In this document: in pieces, positions 59,600 to 64,000 of the stretch
How positions within the stretch are numbered: the stretch's first letter is position 1
Layout: every line of letters starts with the position of its first letter
Assembly (NCBI RefSeq): GCF_051020985.1
Contig: NC_135001.1
Location: 17,291,896 to 17,355,895, forward strand
DNA length: 64,000 nt
Direction: 5' to 3'
Source: Nomia melanderi
Taxonomy: Eukaryota; Arthropoda; Insecta; Hymenoptera; Halictidae
The notes under the pieces: model-generated
Told to the model about the DNA's origin: nothing
The model's input: only the letters and a program-made list of their open reading frames with translations
The model's database searches: none
Position numbers and translations under genes: made by a program

Positions 59600-60720
59600 C
59601 GCAACGCCACGAAAATTAGTTATTAAGAGAAGACGCGACGAGGCAGCAACGCAGCAAGAATTTTTCGAAGAAAACTACGTAATGCTACTTTAACTCCTAG
59701 GGGGTGGACGTTTCCGACGTCGAAATGTAACAAATTTCACCCACTGTTGTCTCAAAGTTTACAACACGTCAGTCATCGTCAAGCCCAAGAACCAAGCCGC
59801 GGGCAGCACGCGTTTGCCAACCACGTGTAGCCATCAATCAACTTCCGGATCTCTAATCCCAATGTTAACTTGTCGAAAACACGGTCGCTCCACTTATCAC
59901 GAAAATTCCGAGCTCCGTGCATACACCTCCGCCGTAAATCTGACCGTCCCGAGAGCTCCGAATACATAATGTGTGTTCGCCGCTCAGCGTGACAATCGCT
60001 AATTGCGTACACACATCCCGGGACGCGTGACGTCGCGATGATCCGTTCTAACGAATCAGTCTGCACCCATTCTTAAACTAAATCCCGCGCGGAACGCTCG
60101 CCGTCGGCTCGGGTTGGTAAGCTGCGAGCTTAAAACTCACGATCCTTGAGCGTCTAATCGGGATGGTAAGTGCGTTGCTCGGGCCGCGAATATTTCGCTT
60201 TTCGCGTTGATAGTCTGGACCCGTCACCACGAAATTTGTCTCATCAGTACATCCTGGGAACTTGGAGTGTGCAGGCACGAAGAGAGATACTGCACGCATA
60301 CGTGCACACACGCGTGTGCGTGCGAGAGTAGGTGCTCTCTTAGCTACCGTAGCCGGGTCGGAAATGATGCTCGCAGGGGATCGGGGTTGAGAGGGGAGGG
60401 TGTTAAGACGCGGTCGTTGCACGATGATGCAGCGTCGCCCTGATAAATGAGAGATGTTATCGGTAGAGGGTGAAGCAGGAGGGCCGGTAGCAACTGCTTC
60501 TTAGACGAGGTGAGAGTGGCTGTAACGATTGTGTCCTAACTTGCTGCAACGTTACCGGGCTAGACACGAACCGTTATGCAAACGACGCAACAATCTTGCA
60601 CACCGGTCCAGATTACGCAACAATTTCCATCGATGTAAATACCCGCGGACGCGCGATATTTCACCGTACACCCTCGCTAGGCGTTAACGCGTTTATTGTC
60701 GGTGTACGGAAATTTTCATG
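59600..60720. promoter_or_regulatory. CpG-rich island with alternating purine-pyrimidine tract, possible promoter
   Basis: About 1 kb of GC/CpG-rich DNA. Minus-strand frames at 59779-60066 and 60078-60422 are open but have no domain. At 60291-60324, 34 consecutive bases alternate purine and pyrimidine and include CACACGCGTGTG, a candidate Z-DNA former. Position and composition suit a promoter or untranslated first exon, possibly of the minus-strand gene, but no splice donor in a matching phase was identified. Confidence 0.35.
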
Positions 60721-62893
60721 CAAATAGCGGATTTTTTTTTGTTATTCGAGTAGGAATACCGGAGGCTGTAATACATTTTAATTTCACTTTAATCCTCTTC
60801 CTGCCGGCCAGCTGATATGATGTCTCTCGCTGCTTGTGCATCTGTTTCCATACGTTTTAAAAGGAGCATTTGGAATGTATACGAAATGTTTGGAGGTTAG
60901 AGGGTTGTTCTTATAATGTGTGCTACTGATAACGGTACGCGGAGGGAAATGTTAGCGTTTGCTGTGAAATATAGAGAAAGCGTGTATTTCTAGAATATAT
61001 TGTAATTGTATCGGTAGAAAATGTCACTCGATTTTTCGAATTGTAATGTTTAAAATTATCTTTTCTAAACACTATTGAGAATTAGTGGTCGATGCTGTAG
61101 GATTCATTGAAATGTAGGAGAGTTAGAATTAAAATGTATTGCATGCGAAAATACGATTTGAAGAAAGCGCAGAAATAATTTCTGAGATAGTATGAGCGAA
61201 AAATAATGATAAAGGTATGTCTATAATCAGTATCGATATAATCAGCAAAGTATTTTAATAATGTACTGCAGGCATAGATGATTTAGATATAAAATGCAAA
61301 GTAAATAAAATATAAATTTAGATCTAAAATACACTCCAGAAAAATTATAAAATATAAAATATAAAGAATATAAATATCTGGTTATTGTACAATTATTAAA
61401 TACGATTATATAATACGCTTACATGCATTAGCGTGCAAAATTAAAAGATTAGACAATTTTCGTTGAAATATTGCTCAAGTTGAAAGTGGTACAAACTTTA
61501 TGAAAAAAAGTCGTACTGCAACCAGCCAAGACTTTTTAAACCGCGAAGCCTCTACTTTCAGAACACATATCCATCATTTCCTATGACATTTTTTTCATTA
61601 TGCAATAGGTGTGAAAATAAATATAATTTTTCGTCTGGAAAATAATGCAAATTTAAACGCTTCTACGGACACTAACAAATTTTTTTCGACATTCAGTCTG
61701 CCACGGATTTGAAGAATAGAGTATCCCCTTTTGTAACGACTCCTTAAAACCTCATGTCAGATTTTTTTTATTGTTTTGCTCAATTTCGAATGAAAAGTGT
61801 GCCGCCAGCTTTACAATAAATCTAGGTAAGTAAATAAAATACGAAGCGATTGGGTCGCTGTACTTACTTCTATCTTATGTATAGTGCATGTGCATTGTGT
61901 GTCGTATATTTTGTTTCCAGTTTGATTGAAAAAGTATTCCGGGCCAATTCGCAATTCTCTTTTATGGGAATCAAACGCAGTCACTGCAACCGAAACTTCA
62001 AATATTCTGAGTACCGGTGATATTTTCGAATATATGTATTATTCTCAAAGTAAACAGATCATTTCCGCACTTAATGTCGCATCGAATTAAATCCGTTAAA
62101 ATTTCTTTATTGTATGAAGTCGTCAGTAACTGTACCTTCTGTACCTTCGAAATTTGAGAGCGACGAGGAGAGGGTTTCACTCGACAATGGAAATGATTTT
62201 GAATGACGAGTACTCATATTAAAAATTGAGGTACCGTCAGAGATTGATTAAATTGTCTCGAAACAACAATAGAAGGTATGAGCTGACGTGTATTGATTTA
62301 TTAGTAATATTTATTCAATTAAACATCGAGTGGGATTATTTTATCCCCCAATTCAAATTCTTATTACTATTCAACGATCAATAGAAATATATTTTCACCT
62401 TTCATTATTTGATTGAAATATTTAATATTTTATGGACTCGTACAATTGCTTTAATATATATATATAATGATTGTGCAATTAAAATTGTGCAGTACCGATC
62501 ATTTCTCTCGCTTTTTTTGGTATAGCTTATATCAGATGTTGCATGCAACGTAATATAATTTAAATTTCTATACGAGATGTCACAATTCGTTTCGTTTGTG
62601 AATATCAAAAAAATCCCCTCTACTTTATACTTAAAAGTGGAACAAATAGGACAACAGAATTAAATGTGTTTTTATACTTCAACATTTCGTTTCTTTGCCA
62701 ACGTGAGCAGGATTTTGATCTGTAAGCTGTTAAAACCGTATTTCTCAATAAATCCAACTAAGCATATTCATGAAACTTAATAAAAGTATACTGAAAACAT
62801 ATGCAACGTTTCAATTAAAAAACATTAATATTTTGTTTACATAAAAATGCTAAAAGATCCATGGTTTCCAGCGTATGAAATGAGATTCGCACC
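60721..62893. other. No gene; fragment of Transib-like element
   Basis: AT-rich. Around 61430-61525, GTTGAAATATTGCTCAAGTT followed by GAAAGTGGTACAAACTTTAT matches 30.5-30.6 and 55.6 kb, a terminal-repeat-less fragment of the Transib-like family. Nothing else recognised. Confidence 0.45.
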
Positions 62894-63144
62894 TTAACCA
62901 GTTAACCGTAGAATTTAATATGAGAAATCTCTGATTGTGCCCGCAATAAAATCAAATAATAAAGTGTACACCTGTTAAACCCAGGGCGAATCAATCTATC
63001 ATATATTCCAATGAAAAACTACAGCGAGAAGAAGAAGAATTATACGCTTATCTGAAAAAATGAATAATTGATCGTTGAAGAAATGAGTAGCATTTTGCGT
63101 TTTAAGATAACGCGTACACTCTTCGAACGCAGCTAACTGATTAA
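62894..63144. mobile_element. TTAA MITE, family H
   Basis: Left TTAACCAGTTAACCGTAGAA, right CAGCTAACTGATTAA, 251 bp. It aligns with 10147-10367 and 63639-63870. Confidence 0.8.
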
Positions 63145-63638
63145 TGACTCCATCAAAACCAGGTAGCACAGAACTTTCTCGCGACAATCAATTATTCAAG
63201 AAAAGCAAACGAATAAATAAATGTGGTTCAATTGTATTCACTGAAACGTAAAATTCGATCGACAATAACGAAGCTTAACGCGCGTCGAATTAACAGTCGA
63301 TGGGGCTGTAAATCATGCCAAACGTGTTTTATTGATTCACTACCCGTGGTGCTCTCCAAGTAAGTTAGCAGAAACACTGAAATGGCAAGGCCGAGTCGCG
63401 TTCAGCCGTTTTGCGTTGGATAATCGCTAAAGCGTGTGCACGCCAGTCGCAGAATCGATTGCGAGCAAACGGATAAATCTTTCATTGACGCGTTCGCTCA
63501 TTCGTACTGCTCTCACGTTGAGCCATCAAATCTTTAAGAGAAATATGATTAGTGCTCGTGTGAGAACATGATCGATGAGAACCGAAGGTTCAATGAAACG
63601 AAGAGGAACGAAAATAACGTCTCAATCGCTAATACAAA

Positions 63639-63870
63639 TTAACCTGTTAACTATGGAATTTAGTTTGAAAAATCTCTCGTTCTACGCGCAATAGAATCAA
63701 AACATGGAGTGTGTACTTGTTAAACGCGAAATGTACTTAGGGTATATTTTAATGAAAACTCAAAGCAAAACGAAGAATTACATGTTTATCTGAAAAATAA
63801 AGAAATCGTCGAAAGGATTAGTATCATTTCAAGCTTTACGGTGAGGTGCATACTCGTCAAACGTAGTTAA
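63639..63870. mobile_element. TTAA MITE, family H
   Basis: Left TTAACCTGTTAACTATGGAA, right CAAACGTAGTTAA, 232 bp. It lies 16 bp from the next TTAA element and about 0.5 kb from another family H copy in the same orientation. Confidence 0.8.
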
Positions 63871-63886
63871 CATTATTTCTTATATT

Positions 63887-64000
63887 TTAACACATTGAAC
63901 GCCGCACGACTTCATCGAGCAAAATAAACACAATGGAAAAAGTATAGTACTAAATCGTAATTGAATTGCATTATGATTATTACACGTACATCTAGCTGAA
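63887..64000. mobile_element. TTAA MITE, family G, cut by window edge
   Basis: TTAACACATTGAACGCCGCA, then GAGCAAAATAAACACAATGG, matches the reverse of family G (32782, 40155). It runs off the window. Confidence 0.7.

Noticed and set aside
1..64000. tRNA, rRNA, CRISPR arrays, telomeric TTAGG arrays, viral insertions
   Set aside because: No B-box/cloverleaf candidates, no spaced repeat arrays, no TTAGG runs and no viral protein motifs were recognised by reading; a dedicated covariance-model search was not possible.

Overview
This is nuclear DNA of an insect, most likely a hymenopteran (bee or ant). The organism is inferred, not proven. The reasons are AT-rich sequence without strong CpG depletion, spliced eukaryotic coding sequence, and a dense load of mariner, Tc1, Transib-like and TTAA-flanked (piggyBac-type) transposon remnants. 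Nothing looks prokaryotic: there are no operons, no ribosome-binding sites and no CRISPR. No convincing tRNA or rRNA was seen.

One host coding exon is well supported. It lies on the minus strand at 2787-3047 and encodes the N-terminal part of the propeptide of an ADAM10-like (Kuzbanian-family) metalloprotease. It has a clean acceptor and donor. Downstream exons lie left of the window. The signal-peptide exon must lie at higher coordinates and was not found, so much of the remaining 61 kb is probably first intron, 5' region or intergenic DNA. Weak exon candidates are noted at 29797-29919 (+) and 36454-36717 (-). CpG-rich patches at about 5.2-6.0, 15.7-16.4, 36.2-36.9, 40.4-41.4, 51.4-51.9 and 59.6-60.5 kb may be promoters or untranslated exons.

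The rest is a graveyard of small DNA transposons. Coding remnants are a mariner transposase pseudogene (minus, about 54.7-56.6 kb), a Tc1-like transposase pseudogene (plus, about 39.09-39.55 kb) and a miniature mariner with only the C-terminal codons (14.43-14.64 kb). Two related non-autonomous elements (30.2-31.2 and 55.4-56.4 kb) have CACAGTG termini and, in one copy, a CGTCG 5-bp target duplication, as expected of Transib. A long-inverted-repeat Tc1-type MITE lies at 57228-57699. About 50 short (170-410 bp) elements, in more than 15 families here called A to T, are bounded by TTAA.

The most interesting pattern is in these TTAA elements. Families with unrelated interiors repeatedly carry a family-specific short palindrome or hairpin about 19-23 bp in from the TTAA, at one end only. 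That matches the layout of the piggyBac left end, where an internal palindrome is bound by the transposase. The elements also chain head-to-tail through shared TTAA sites and nest in one another. The best nest is three deep: mariner, then the Transib-like element, then a TTAA element (54.7-56.6 kb).
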